64,000 nucleotides of DNA. Source: Actinomyces viscosus (lineage in GTDB: Bacteria; Actinomycetota; Actinomycetes; Actinomycetales; Actinomycetaceae). Shown here piece by piece: positions 28,732 through 40,600 of this stretch; within the stretch, counting starts at the first letter, position 1; each line of letters starts with the position of its first letter. The DNA lies in contig NZ_LR134477.1 of the NCBI RefSeq assembly GCF_900637975.1, positions 3,427,242 to 3,491,241 of the forward strand. Reading direction: 5' to 3'. Under the pieces are notes generated by a model, which saw nothing but the letters and a program-made list of their open reading frames with translations, was not told where the DNA came from and ran no database searches. Made by a program: the position numbers and the translations under genes.

Positions 28732-29511
28732 GTGCGAATCCTCTCGATCGACTCCTCTCTGGGGGCCCAGCTCGCAGTCGTTGACACCACCGACACCGCT
28801 GACATTGCAGACACCGCGGGCGCCGGTGGACGCGCCTTGCGGGTACTCAGCCGCACCGAGCAGGCCGATAGCCGGCGTCACACCGAGTCCCTGGGGCAGA
28901 TGCTCTCCGAGGCCCTGTCTGCTGAGGACGTCGCCGAACGCCCACCGCAGGCCGTCGTGGTGGCCACCGGGCCGGCCCCCTTCACCGGGCTGCGGGCCGG
29001 GCTCGTGACGGCCAGGGTCGTGGGGCGCACCCGAGGCCTCCCCGTCCACGGGGTCTCCAGCCTCGACGCCGTCGCCCGCCGCGCCCTCGACGAGCTCGCG
29101 GCTCGCGGGGGCGAGACGGATCCCGTCGTCCTGGTCGCCACCGACGCCCGCAGGCGGGAGGTCTACGCGGCGCTCTTCCGTGCCAACGGGCCCGACGACG
29201 TCACCCGCCTGACCGAGATCGACGTCTGCGCCCCGACCCAGGTCGCCGAGCATGTCAGCGAGCGGATCGCCGGGCAGGTCGAGGGGGCCGGAGCCGTCGA
29301 TGCCGTGGCCGGATCCGGCGCCGCCCTCTATCCCGAGCTGGCCGAGCTGGGCTCCTCCCGCGAGGCGCTCGCTCCGGTCTCCGGCGATGCCCTGACCCAG
29401 GTGCGCATCGCCCTGGCCCGTCTGGACCGCGGTGAGGAGCTGGGCGTGCAGCCGCTCTACCTGCGCCACGCGGACGTGCAGATGCCCGCCGCGCGCAAGC
29501 GCGTGCGCTGA
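28732..29511 (+). CDS. tsaB: tRNA t6A37 biosynthesis protein TsaB
   Basis: 259 residues from GTG 28732. An ASKHA-fold partner that dimerises with TsaD. N-terminal RILSIDSSLGAQLAVVD, RRHTESLGQMLSEAL and VVVATGPAPFTGLRAGLVTA are characteristic, as is VLVATDARRREVYAALF. A small Thr/Asp/Ala-rich insert (TTDTADIADTAG) follows the first strand. rimI begins 11 bp after its stop. Confidence 0.93.
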   Translation: MRILSIDSSLGAQLAVVDTTDTADIADTAGAGGRALRVLSRTEQADSRRHTESLGQMLSEALSAEDVAERPPQAVVVATGPAPFTGLRAGLVTARVVGRTRGLPVHGVSSLDAVARRALDELAARGGETDPVVLVATDARRREVYAALFRANGPDDVTRLTEIDVCAPTQVAEHVSERIAGQVEGAGAVDAVAGSGAALYPELAELGSSREALAPVSGDALTQVRIALARLDRGEELGVQPLYLRHADVQMPAARKRVR

Positions 29512-29522
29512 CCCGGCCCCGG

Positions 29523-30179
29523 GTGACTCAGGTGTCCAAGGGACCGGGAGCACGGCGGACGCCCAGGCTGCGGGAGATGACCGAGGCGGACCTGGAGGAG
29601 ATCGCCCGGCTCGAGGGCGAGCTGTTCGGCGCCGAGGCATGGAGCCGGGACCTGCTGACCGCTGAGCTGGAGGCCTCCCGGGGGCCCCGGGCCGACCGCC
29701 GCTACGTCGTCGTCGAGACTGATGCCGAGCCTGGTGTCGAGCCAGACGGTGCCGGCGAGGAACACGGCGCGGATCATGCCGACAGCCGCGTGGGGCTCCG
29801 GGCTCGAGCAGGAACCGGGCCGGCGGGGGGACGCCTCCTGGGCTATGCCGGCCTCTACCACGCCGGTGGTCTGACCAGCGCCGACCTGCTGACCATCGCC
29901 ACCGTCCCGGCCGCACGCGGGCGGGGGCTGGCCTCGGGCATGCTCGCCGAGCTCGTGGACACCGCCCGGAAGGCGGGCTGTCCCGACGTCCTGCTGGAGG
30001 TGCGCCAGTCGAATCAGACCGCCCAGGGGATCTACGCCAGGCACGGGTTCGTCCCCATCGGCAGACGCCGCCGCTACTATCAGGCGCCGCCCGAGGACGC
30101 CGTGGTCATGCGGCTGACGCTGCGCCAGCGCCTGGACCCTCTCGGAGCGGCCGAGGTCAGTGAGTCGAGTCCGGGCTGA
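29523..30179 (+). CDS. rimI: Ribosomal-protein-S18-alanine N-acetyltransferase (GNAT)
   Basis: 218 residues from GTG 29523. A GNAT fold: LREMTEADLEEIARLEGELF at the N-terminus; the acetyl-CoA loop TVPAARGRGLASGMLAEL; LLEVRQSNQTAQGIYARHGF; and IGRRRRYYQAPPEDAVVMRL at the end. A ~35-residue acidic insert lies between strands 2 and 4. RimI genes commonly stand beside tsaB, as here. Last gene of the alr-to-rimI run. Confidence 0.88.
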   Translation: MTQVSKGPGARRTPRLREMTEADLEEIARLEGELFGAEAWSRDLLTAELEASRGPRADRRYVVVETDAEPGVEPDGAGEEHGADHADSRVGLRARAGTGPAGGRLLGYAGLYHAGGLTSADLLTIATVPAARGRGLASGMLAELVDTARKAGCPDVLLEVRQSNQTAQGIYARHGFVPIGRRRRYYQAPPEDAVVMRLTLRQRLDPLGAAEVSESSPG

Positions 30180-30530
30180 GCCGAGCTGAGTCGGGCTGGG
30201 CCGAGCGCGCGGCTCTGCCCGGCCGAAAGATCCGCACGCCCGACCGGGAGGATTGCGCCGGGGGTGAAGAAGCAGATAGGCACGGTGTTGGCCGGCAATA
30301 AATACGGCTTTCTGCGGTGGAGGCCTCGAGTGTCCGAGGCCTCACAGATTTGTCTGACACCCCTATGACGAAAAGGCGGCCTCGGACGGTGGCGTCAGCA
30401 AATTCCGCAGCGTTGAATCCGACGTTGAGGCCTTCCGAAATCCCCGAGATTCTGCGGATTGTCGGCGTATCGGTGCTGGTGGCGGCACAGATGGTGCCGA
30501 GGTGGCTTCAATCCCGGCTAGCCTTTTGCC
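30180..30530. other. 351-bp intergenic stretch before sdhC with one hairpin
   Basis: GAGGCCTCG (30320-30328) and CGAGGCCTC (30335-30343) form a 9-bp hairpin. Its GGCCTCGGAC-like flank recurs at about 30380-30390. The stretch should contain the sdhCAB promoter, but I could not place convincing -35 and -10 boxes. No credible gene is seen; frames here overlap sdhC out of phase. Confidence 0.5.
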
Positions 30531-31343
30531 GTGGCCAAAACATCTGCTCCTTCCCTGAAGAGGCGGACCGCCTTCTCCACGACCGTCTTCATGAAGCGCA
30601 TGATGGCGATCTCGGGGCTGGTGTTCCTGTTCTTCGTCCTCTTCCACGCCTATGGCAACCTCCACTACTTCGAGGGTGAGGTCGCCTACGATCACTACGC
30701 CGTGTTCCTGCGCGCGATCCTCGTACCAATCCTGCCCTACGAGGGTTTCCTGTGGATCCTCCGCCTGGCGCTCATGGCCTGCCTCCTGGCTCACGCCGGC
30801 AGCGCCTTCCACCTGTGGGTGCGCAACAAGCGGGCCCGTGGCAACGACAAGTACGCCGTCAAGAAGCCCGGCGCCGAGTACTTCGCCTCCCGCTACGCCA
30901 TGCGCACCATGCGCTGGGGCGGCGTCATCCTCCTGCTGTTCATCATCTGGCACATCCTGCAGTTCACCACCCTGTCACTGACGCCGGGGGGCCAGTACGT
31001 GCACGGACGCGCCTACCTCAACATGTACTACGGCTTCCAGCTGTGGTGGGTGTGGCTCATCTACGCGATCGCGCTGGTGTCCCTGTGCCTGCACGTGTGG
31101 CACGGCGTGTGGTCGGCCCTGCAGACGCTGGGTGCGGTGCGAGGAGGCACCATCCCCTTCATCCGGCTGATCGCCTTCGTGGTGGCCTTCGCGCTGTTCG
31201 CCGGCTTCATGATCGTTCCGACGGCGATCCTCTTCGGCTATGTCGACGCCCCCATGTCCGCTGCCGACTACTACCCGCAGTTCTGTGATGCGATCGGCTC
31301 CTCCGCCGAGCACTTCGCCGAGTGTGTTGCGGCGACCCACTGA
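30531..31343 (+). CDS. sdhC: Succinate dehydrogenase cytochrome b subunit
   Basis: 270 residues with five hydrophobic helices. The helices carry histidines suited to haem ligation: LFHAYGNLHYF, LLAHAGSAFHLW, IIWHILQF and CLHVWHGVWSAL. Five helices in one subunit and the C-A-B gene order match the diheme, menaquinone-reactive (type B) enzymes. SdhC anchors SdhA/B to the membrane. The GTG at 30531 starts directly at the conserved region. sdhA begins 12 bp downstream. Confidence 0.93.
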   Translation: MAKTSAPSLKRRTAFSTTVFMKRMMAISGLVFLFFVLFHAYGNLHYFEGEVAYDHYAVFLRAILVPILPYEGFLWILRLALMACLLAHAGSAFHLWVRNKRARGNDKYAVKKPGAEYFASRYAMRTMRWGGVILLLFIIWHILQFTTLSLTPGGQYVHGRAYLNMYYGFQLWWVWLIYAIALVSLCLHVWHGVWSALQTLGAVRGGTIPFIRLIAFVVAFALFAGFMIVPTAILFGYVDAPMSAADYYPQFCDAIGSSAEHFAECVAATH

Positions 31344-31355
31344 GAGTGAACGACT

Positions 31356-33352
<1,997 letters not shown>

Positions 33353-33356
<4 letters not shown>

Positions 33357-34123
33357 ACATCAAGCTCAAGATCTGGCGCCAGAAGAACAAGGACTCGAAG
33401 GGCCACTTTGAGGAGTACGCCATGAGCGGGATCGAGGAGCACATGAGCTTCCTCGAGGTCCTCGACCTGCTCAACGAGCAGCTCTTCGCCGAGGGCAAGG
33501 AGCCGGTGGCCTTCGACTCCGACTGCCGCGAGGGCATCTGCGGTCAGTGCGGTGTGGTCATCAACGGGCAGGCCCACGGGCCGATCCGCTCGACCACCTG
33601 CCAGTTGCACATGCGTCACCTGGCGGAGGACCCCTCCTTCAAGGACGGCTCCACCATCACGATCGAGCCGTGGCGCTCCACCGGCTTCCCGGTGCTGCGC
33701 GACCTCATCGTGGACCGCTCCGCCCTGGACCGCATCGTCCAGGCCGGCGGCTACATTTCGGTCAACACCGGTGGTGCCCCCGAGGCGCACTCGGTGCCCG
33801 TACAGAAGGAGAAGGCCGACGCCGCCTTCGAGGCCGCCGCCTGCATCGGCTGCGGCGCCTGCGTGGCCGCCTGCCCCAACGCCTCGGCGATGCTGTTCAC
33901 GGGTGCGAAGATCTCGCACCTGGGGCTGCTGCCGCAGGGGCAGCCTGAGCGCCTCGCCCGCGTGGTGAGCATGCTCAATCAGCACGACGCCGAGGGCTTC
34001 GGCGGCTGCACGAACATCGGTGAGTGCGCGGCCGTGTGCCCCAAGTCGGTGCCTCTCGAGGTCATCTCGCGCCTCAACCGCGACCTGGGCCACGCCCTGT
34101 GGAAGGGCCAGCACGCCCACTGA
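33353..34123 (+). CDS. sdhB: Succinate dehydrogenase iron-sulfur subunit
   Basis: 256 residues from GTG 33353, inside the sdhA stop. The N-terminal ferredoxin domain ligates the 2Fe-2S cluster with [11 protein letters not shown] and a later Cys in STTCQLHM. The C-terminal domain has [13 protein letters not shown] and [18 protein letters not shown] for the 4Fe-4S and 3Fe-4S clusters. It passes electrons from SdhA to the quinone site at the membrane subunit. A large palindrome follows as terminator. Confidence 0.96.
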
Positions 34124-34143
34124 CCACCTCTCCACCCTCATCC

Positions 34144-34214
34144 ACCGAGCCGGGCACTTTTCGCGTACCCCTGCAGAAATTCTGTTGGGCCACGCGAAAA
34201 GTGCCCGGCTCGGT
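34144..34214. terminator. 23-bp perfect palindrome with a nested inner palindrome
   Basis: Arms 34144-34166 and 34192-34214 are perfectly complementary over 23 bp (ACCGAGCCGGGCACTTTT at the outside). The 25-nt loop holds a second palindrome, CAGAA-A-TTCTG (34174-34184). It lies between convergent sdhB and the HAD gene and can terminate both. The size and nesting are more than a terminator needs, so it may also be a dispersed repeat. Confidence 0.75.
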
Positions 34215-34222
34215 GTGAGGGG

Positions 34223-34921
34223 CTAGCCGACGACGGTGAAGGTCACCCCGGTGAAGTCCGGAATCCGAGGCACCTGCGGGTCGGCCTCGGGAACACCGTC
34301 GCCCACGAGGAGGATCTGGGCTCCGGCCCGCTGGGCTGCGGTGTAGCCGGAGGCGGCGTCCTCCAGCACCAGGCAGGAGGAGATGGGCACGTCCAGGAGC
34401 TCGGCGGCCTTGAGATAGGCGCCGGGATCGGGCTTTCCGCGGGCGACGTCGTCGGCTGAGACGGCAACCGCCGGAATGGGGACCCCGGCCTCCTGCATGC
34501 GCACTCGCATGAGCTCGATCGGGGCCGAGGTGACCAGGGCCAGGGGGACGCCGGCGTCGATCAGCGCGGTCACCAGTGCCGCGGCGCCGGGGATCTCGGC
34601 CATTCGCCCGGCCGTGCGCACGATCTCCTCCTGGGCGAAGCGCTCGTGGATGGCGTCGTGCTCCTCCGAGGCCAGCTCCGGCAGGAACCGACGGATCGTG
34701 TCGATACCGGTGCGTCCGGGGGAGTAGGCCATGATCTCGTCGAAGCGCTCGCTCATGCCGTGGTCGCGGGCGAAGGAGCTTCACATGGATTCCACGACCG
34801 CCGAGGAGTCCACGAGCGTGCCGTCCATGTCGCACAGGATCGCCTCGGCCCGGGCCAGGCGCACCGGTTCCCCGGCGGGACCGCTCGACGACATCAGCTG
34901 GACGGCCGGGTGAACAGTCAT
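34223..34921 (-). pseudogene. HAD-superfamily phosphatase interrupted by an in-frame TGA
   Basis: A coherent HAD protein from ATG 34921 (aggaggcacc SD): motif I ILCDMDGTLVDSSAVVE, cap helix region, motif II LALVTSAP, motif III RGKPDPGAYLKAA, motif IV CLVLEDAASGYTAA. At 34781-34783 an in-frame TGA follows VVESM and the reading continues without frame change (SSFARDHGMSERFDEIM). Homologues usually have a Trp or similar residue at this point, so TGG to TGA is the simplest change. It belongs to the beta-phosphoglucomutase/sugar-phosphatase branch. Either a real nonsense mutation or a base-call error; UGA recoding is unlikely in this lineage. Confidence 0.8.
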
Positions 34922-35012
34922 GGTGCCTCCTGAGACGGAATCAAGGGAACGAGGGAAGAAGGAGCGGATACGGCCGTCACAGGGTACCAACGAAAGACGG
35001 GCCGTGGCCGTG

Positions 35013-35630
35013 CTATGCCCACACCCCGGAGCTGCCGCGGCGGTGGGAGCCGACCAGGTGGGTATCGATGATCCCGATCGCCTCCATGAGGGCGTGCATC
35101 GTCGTCGGGCCGACGAAGCGGAAGCCGCGGCGCTTGAGGTCGCGGGACAGGGCGGCCGACTGCGGTGACTGCGTAGGGACGTCCTCCAGCCTGCGCGGCC
35201 GGGGAGTCGACTCCGGCTGGTAGGACCACACCAGGCCCGCCAGGCCGCCGTCGACGTCGCCCGCCTCCCTGAGGCGCAGCGTCGCGCGGGCGTTGTCGAT
35301 GGTGGCCAGGATCTTGGCCCGGTTGCGCACGATTCCCGTATTCCCCAGCAGGCGGTCCACCTCCGCCTGCCCGAAGCCGGCCACGATCTCGGGGTCGAAT
35401 CCGGCGAAGGCGTCGCGGAAGGCCGGTCGCTTGCGCAGGATCGTCGCCCAGGACAGTCCCGACTGAAAGGCCTCCAGGCTCAACCGCTCGAAGACACCCC
35501 GCTCATCGCGCACCGGCATACCCCACTCGGTGTCGTAGTACTCGCGCAGCAGCGGGTCGGTGGCGGCCCAGCGCGGTCTGGCCAGGCCGTCGTCGCCCAC
35601 CACCAGGTCTGGGTTGCCGGGCTCAGTCAC
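35013..35630 (-). CDS. tag: DNA-3-methyladenine glycosylase I family protein
   Basis: 205 residues from GTG 35630 (aggaggcaccc SD). A Tag-fold HhH glycosylase: [57 protein letters not shown] and [20 protein letters not shown]. Against the E. coli enzyme, the zinc ligands look mostly lost: the N-terminal Cys position is Pro (RPRW), the YHD histidine is Tyr (YYD), one His remains (IDTHLVG) and the final Cys is Ser. Base-excision of 3-methyladenine is the expected role, but without the zinc site. Divergent from tsaD. Confidence 0.88.
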   Translation of the reverse strand: MTEPGNPDLVVGDDGLARPRWAATDPLLREYYDTEWGMPVRDERGVFERLSLEAFQSGLSWATILRKRPAFRDAFAGFDPEIVAGFGQAEVDRLLGNTGIVRNRAKILATIDNARATLRLREAGDVDGGLAGLVWSYQPESTPRPRRLEDVPTQSPQSAALSRDLKRRGFRFVGPTTMHALMEAIGIIDTHLVGSHRRGSSGVWA

Positions 35631-35729
35631 GGGTGCCTCCTCATGCGTCGTGCCGCCTGCCGCACGCGTCCGTTGCCCAGCGGGGACAGTGCCCGAAGGC
35701 GCCTGGCGTCAGCCCGTGCCGGCAGGCGA

Positions 35730-35735
35730 TAGGCT
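35730..35735 (+). promoter_or_regulatory. -10 hexamer TAGGCT upstream of tsaD
   Basis: TAGGCT ends 8 nt before the tsaD GTG (35744) with no SD between, the same hexamer as before tsaB and the ROK kinase. Suggests leaderless transcription. Confidence 0.45.
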
Positions 35736-35743
35736 GTGGGCTT

Positions 35744-36790
35744 GTGAGCGATCCTCTCATCCTCGGCATCGAGTCCACCTGCGACGAGACCGGCGTGGCC
35801 CTCGTGCGCGGGCGCGAGCTCCTCGCCGACGTCACCGCCACCTCCATGGACCAGTACGCGCGCTTCGGCGGGATCATCCCCGAGATCGCCTCGCGCGCCC
35901 ACCTGGAGTCCTTCCTGCCCACCCTCGACGCCGCGCTGGAGAAGGCCGACGTCGATCTGGGCGAGGTCGACGCCGTCGCGGTGTGCGCCGGCCCCGGGCT
36001 CATCGGTTCCCTGACCGTCGGAATCTCCGCCGCCAAGGCCCTGGCCGCGAGCCTGGGCAGGCCGGTCTACGGCGTCAACCACGTCATCGGGCACCTGGCG
36101 GTCGACGAGCTGGTCGACGGCCCCCTGCCCGAGCGGTTCATCGGGCTCATCGTCTCCGGCGGTCACTCCAACCTCCTGAGCATCCGCGACATCGCCACCG
36201 ACGTCGTCGAGCTCGGCGGCACCCTCGACGACGCCGCCGGCGAGGCCTTCGACAAGGTCGGTCGGCTCCTGGGGCTGCCCTACCCGGGTGGCCCCCACGT
36301 GGACCGGCTCTCCCAGGAGGGCGACCGCAGCGCCATCCGCTTCCCTCGCGGCCTGGCCGCCGGCAAGGACAAGGAGCGCCACCGCTACGACTTCTCCTTC
36401 TCCGGTCTCAAGACCGCGGTGGCCCGCTACGTCGAGTCCCTGGAGGATGCCGGCCAGGAGGTGCCCGGCGCCGACGTGTGCGCCGCCTTCTCCGAGGCCG
36501 TCAACGACTCCCTGACGGCCAAGGCGGTCCAGGCCTGCCTGGACACCGGCTGCGACACGCTCGTCGTCGGAGGTGGATACTCCGCCAACTCCCGCCTGCG
36601 GTCCCTGGCCGCCGAGCGCTGCGAGGCAGCCGGCATCACCCTGCGCCTGCCGCCGCTGCGCTTCTGCACCGACAACGGCGCCCAGATCGCCGCCTTGGGC
36701 TCGGCGGCCGTGCGCGCCGGCGTTGCCCCCAGCCCCATGGACTTCGCCCCGGACTCAGGGATGCCGCTGGACGTCAGCGTCGTTCACTGA
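35744..36790 (+). CDS. tsaD: tRNA N6-adenosine threonylcarbamoyltransferase
   Basis: 348 residues from GTG 35744. TsaD transfers threonylcarbamoyl to A37. Visible: [17 protein letters not shown], the metal-binding helix [16 protein letters not shown] (HxxxH-type region), [55 protein letters not shown] and [14 protein letters not shown]. Its partners tsaE and tsaB lie 6-8 kb upstream, separated by sdhCAB, the HAD gene and tag. The frame is open further upstream, but conservation starts here. Confidence 0.96.
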   Translation: MSDPLILGIESTCDETGVALVRGRELLADVTATSMDQYARFGGIIPEIASRAHLESFLPTLDAALEKADVDLGEVDAVAVCAGPGLIGSLTVGISAAKALAASLGRPVYGVNHVIGHLAVDELVDGPLPERFIGLIVSGGHSNLLSIRDIATDVVELGGTLDDAAGEAFDKVGRLLGLPYPGGPHVDRLSQEGDRSAIRFPRGLAAGKDKERHRYDFSFSGLKTAVARYVESLEDAGQEVPGADVCAAFSEAVNDSLTAKAVQACLDTGCDTLVVGGGYSANSRLRSLAAERCEAAGITLRLPPLRFCTDNGAQIAALGSAAVRAGVAPSPMDFAPDSGMPLDVSVVH

Positions 36791-36797
36791 CAGTCAT

Positions 36798-37544
36798 TCA
36801 CTGATGCCTGCCGGCGTCCCCTGACCCCTGCTGTGTCGCGCCGGCGGCCACTCCCCGGATGATGATCTCGATCTTGCGGTCCAGGCCGCCGCGCTCCAGC
36901 CAGCTCTCGTTCGGGGTCAGCGCCTCGGGCAGGGACGGCGCCCGACTGGTGGCCGCCAGGCGGCTCGCCTCCTGCAGCCCCGTGGAACCGCCGCGCTCGG
37001 AGGCGGGGGTGTCCTCCGCCGGCTCCTGCCCGGTCGGCGCGGGGAGCCCGGAGCGGCCGACGGGGGAGCGCATGACCTCGATCTGCGCGTGCGTGGAGAT
37101 GACGGTGTCGCCCACGAAGTCCAGGACCACCCTGGCCTCCTCGGCCTCAAGCCCTCCGTCGACCAGCACCTGACACGCCTGGGAGACGGGGCCGGCGAAG
37201 AGCTGGTGCGCCCACGGCACCCCCATGATGACGCCGGCCAGGCCTGGGTACTGCTCCAGCATCCCCCAGACGGCCTCGACGTGCGCCCGGACCGTCTCGG
37301 GCCAGCTCCTCCCCGGACGCGGGACCTCGACCCGGGAGGCGATCCGCTCCAGGCAGGCGGCCAGCAGGTCCTCGCGCGAGGCGATCGTGCGGTACAGCCC
37401 CGAGTCCGCCACGCCCAGCCGCTTGGCCACCGCCGTCAGCGTGAAGTCCGCGATGCCGATCTCGAGTGCCGCGTCGACGACGTCGTCGCGCGAGAAACCG
37501 GGTCTCGGTCCGGTCGGTCGGCCCAGTCGCGCCAGTGATGCCAT
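36798..37544 (-). CDS. TetR family transcriptional regulator
   Basis: 248 residues from ATG 37544. The N-terminal HTH shows FSRDDVVDAALEIGIADFTL and AVAKRLGVADSGLYRTIASR, followed by a helical ligand-binding domain and a Pro/Ala-rich C-terminal tail. It is divergent from the double ABC exporter across 108 bp that carry two clear palindromes, so it most likely represses that exporter and itself. The ligand is unknown. Confidence 0.9.
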   Translation of the reverse strand: MASLARLGRPTGPRPGFSRDDVVDAALEIGIADFTLTAVAKRLGVADSGLYRTIASREDLLAACLERIASRVEVPRPGRSWPETVRAHVEAVWGMLEQYPGLAGVIMGVPWAHQLFAGPVSQACQVLVDGGLEAEEARVVLDFVGDTVISTHAQIEVMRSPVGRSGLPAPTGQEPAEDTPASERGGSTGLQEASRLAATSRAPSLPEALTPNESWLERGGLDRKIEIIIRGVAAGATQQGSGDAGRHQ

Positions 37545-37596
37545 GGCAGCACAGTAGTGCGCCGCGACGACGGTTGCTCCCGCTTCAGCGGTGAGA

Positions 37597-37637
37597 ATAA
37601 GGCGGGCCTTATCGAATTCTGAAATGTATTCAGAATT
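37597..37637. promoter_or_regulatory. Candidate TetR operators
   Basis: ATAAGGC-GG-GCCTTAT (37597-37612) and AATTCTGAA-ATGTA-TTCAGAATT (37615-37637, perfect 9-bp arms) stand side by side in the only AT-rich part of the intergenic region, between the TetR gene and the ABC exporter. Position and symmetry fit TetR operator sites overlapping the divergent promoters. Confidence 0.6.
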
Positions 37638-37652
37638 AGAGCCGACGGAAGG

Positions 37653-40600
37653 ATGAGGCTCCTCATGAGCACGCAGACTCAGTCGTTGTCGAGGACGTCG
37701 CCGCAACCTTCGGCGAGCACTCAGTCCGCCGAGGCGCCGGGCGATCAGCCCCCGCAGAGCAACGCCCAGCGCTCGCGCGAGGGGCAGGCCGCCATCGCTC
37801 GCCTGGGCGCTCCCGTGTGCACCCGCCTGAGGATCGGTCAGGCCCTCGTCCCGCTCTCCGCGGTCCTGGCGGTGGCGCCGTACGTCGCACTGGTCCAGCT
37901 CGGCGACATCCTTCTGCGCGCCTACCGGGCCGGGGTGGGGCCCGACCCCCAGCAGGTGCGCTCCGCCGTCATGATGCTCGTGGGGACCTACTCCACCCGG
38001 CTGCTCCTGTACTTCCTGGCCCTGCTCATCACCCACATGGCCGACCTGTCCCTGCGCGATCGGCTGCGGCGCGACATCGTCGACCGCATCTCCCATGCTC
38101 CGCTGGCCTGGTTCACCGCCTCCACCTCCGGGCGCATCCGCAAGGCCGTCCAGGACGACACGACCCTGGTCCACACCGTCATCGCCCACGGCCCCGTCGA
38201 GCGTCTCAACGCCGTCGTCACTCCGTTGGCGCTACTGGTGTGCGCCTTCTGGATCGACTGGCGCCTGGCACTGATCGCGCTGTCCACACTCGTCCTCTAC
38301 GTGCTCACCTACTCGGTGTCGATGCGCGGCATGAAGGAGAAGACCGTGGAGATGGACCGCAAGCTCGCCGCCATCTCCTCCACCATGGTCGAGTTCGTCT
38401 CCGGCATCGGCGTGGTCAAGGCCTTCGGCCGCGTCGGCCGCGCCCACTCGGCCTACCTCACTGCGGCCGACGAGTTCTCCGCCTTCTACCGCGCCTGGGC
38501 GATGCCCCTGGTGACTGTCACCTGCCTGTCCTTCACCTGGGTCTCGATCCCGGTGCTCCTCCTGGTCAACCTCGGTGACGGGGCACTGCTCATCCATGCC
38601 GGCGCCGTCACCCTGCCCCAGGTCCTGGCCACGACCCTGGTCGCCCTGGTCCTGCCCGCCGTGCTCATCACCATCGCCTCGATCTCCTGGTCCTACCAGA
38701 TGGCCGGAGCGGCGGCTCTGCGCCTGTGCGAGGTCCTCGACACCCCCGTTCTGCCCGTTGCCGACCGTCCTGAGCGGCCCCGCAGCGCCCTTGTCGAGAT
38801 CAGCCACGTCTCCTTCTCCTACGGGGACACCCTCGCCGTCGACGACGCCTCTCTCGTCCTGGAGCCGGGCACCGTCACCGCCCTGCTGGGACCCTCCGGG
38901 TCGGGAAAGTCGACACTGGCCACCCTCATCGCCCGCTTCGCCGACCCCGACGCCGGAGCCGTGCGCATCGGCGGGGTGGACCTGCGGGACATGGACGAGA
39001 CGACCCTGTACTCCACCGTCTCCTTCGTCCTCCAGGACGCCCAGCTGCTCGGGACCACCGTGCGGGAGAACATCGCGCTCGGACGCCCCGACGCCGACCT
39101 GGACCAGGTGCGGGCCGCCGCCCGGGTGGCCCGCATCGATGAGGAGATCATGGCACTGCCGGACGGCTACGACACCGTCCTGGGACAGGACACCGCCCTG
39201 TCCGGAGGCCAGGAGCAGCGCATCGCCATCGCTCGTGCCATCCTGCTGGACACTCCCGTCATCCTGCTCGACGAGGCCACCGCCATGGCCGATCCCGAGT
39301 CCGAGGCCGAGATCCAGCAGGCGCTGAGCGCCCTGGTCAAGGAACGAACGGTGCTGGTGATCGCCCACCGCCCGGCTGCCGTGCGCGGCGCCGACCGCAT
39401 CGCCGTCATGGAGCGGGGGCGCATCGTCGCCTCCGGCACCCATGACGACCTCGTGAACGAGCCCCACTACCGGGCCCTCCTGCGGCAGACTGGTGAGCTC
39501 GACGGCGCTGCCGGCCCGATTGGCGAGAGCTCCGTGACCGGGGCGGACGGGCCCTCCCTCGCCGACGAACCGGGTGGCGAGGCCTCCGGTGCTCCGTCCC
39601 CGGACTCCGTCGAGCAGGCCGTCGAGCAGGTTCCTGACCGGAGCCGGTCGGTTCCCCCGGTCCCGACGCCGGCCGCCGGTGCCTCCGGAGCCGTACGCTC
39701 CCTGCTGGCCCGCTTCCGCAGGCTCATGCTCGACTCCTCCTGGCGCCAGACGCGCACGAGTCTCGTCCTGGGCGCGGCCAACGGCGTCGCATCCGGGGCC
39801 GCACTGATCTCACTCCTGCCCGCCTCGGTCGCCCTGGGGACCGGCGCGCCCCGATGGGGACTGTCCGTCGGCGGGTGGCTCCTCGTCCTCGTCGTGTGCG
39901 GCGTCGTTGCCGCCGTCACCGAGTTCCAGGGACAGCGCCGAGGAATGTCCGGGGCGCTCGGCTTCATGCACGACGTCCACCACGCCGTCGGCGACCGGAT
40001 CGCCCGCCTGCCCCTGCGCTGGTTCAACGCCGACTCCGCAGGGAGCCTGTCGCGGGCCGTCAGCCAGGAGATGGTGGCCCCTCGGGGAGTCCGCCGCCCA
40101 CTTCATGTACATGCTCACCTCCACCACCGCCGCCTGCGTCGTCGTCTGGGCCGGCTCCTGGGCCTGGGACTGGCGCCTGGGCCTCCTGCTGACGGTGGCC
40201 GCGCCCCTGTTCGCCGAACTCGTGCGCGCCGCACGCCGCCTGATGGATCACGGCAAGTCGATCTCCGAGCCCGCCGAGCGCGAGCTGGCAACCCGCGTTG
40301 TCGAGATCGCCCGCTGTCAGGGGCCCTGCGCTCGTGCCGGGCCGCCACCGGCTACAGCCGCCTGAGGGCCGCCTTCGACGACGGCGTCCGTGCCTCACGG
40401 CGCTCCCTGTAGTGGGAGACCGCCGGTAACGTCGTCAACGGTGCACTGAGCCAGGTCGTCGTCGTGGCCATGATCGGCCTGACCGCCTCCTTCGCCGTCT
40501 CCGGAACCATGGAGCCGCTCGTGGCCGTCGCCATCATCGGCATGTGCCTGCGCTTCACCACCATGCTCGACGACATCAGCGGGGCCGTCATGGGCATGGA

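Noticed and set aside
34781..34783. Selenocysteine or Trp recoding of UGA in the HAD gene
   Set aside because: No SECIS-like hairpin is evident after the codon, the position is not a catalytic Cys site, and all other genes use TGA as stop.
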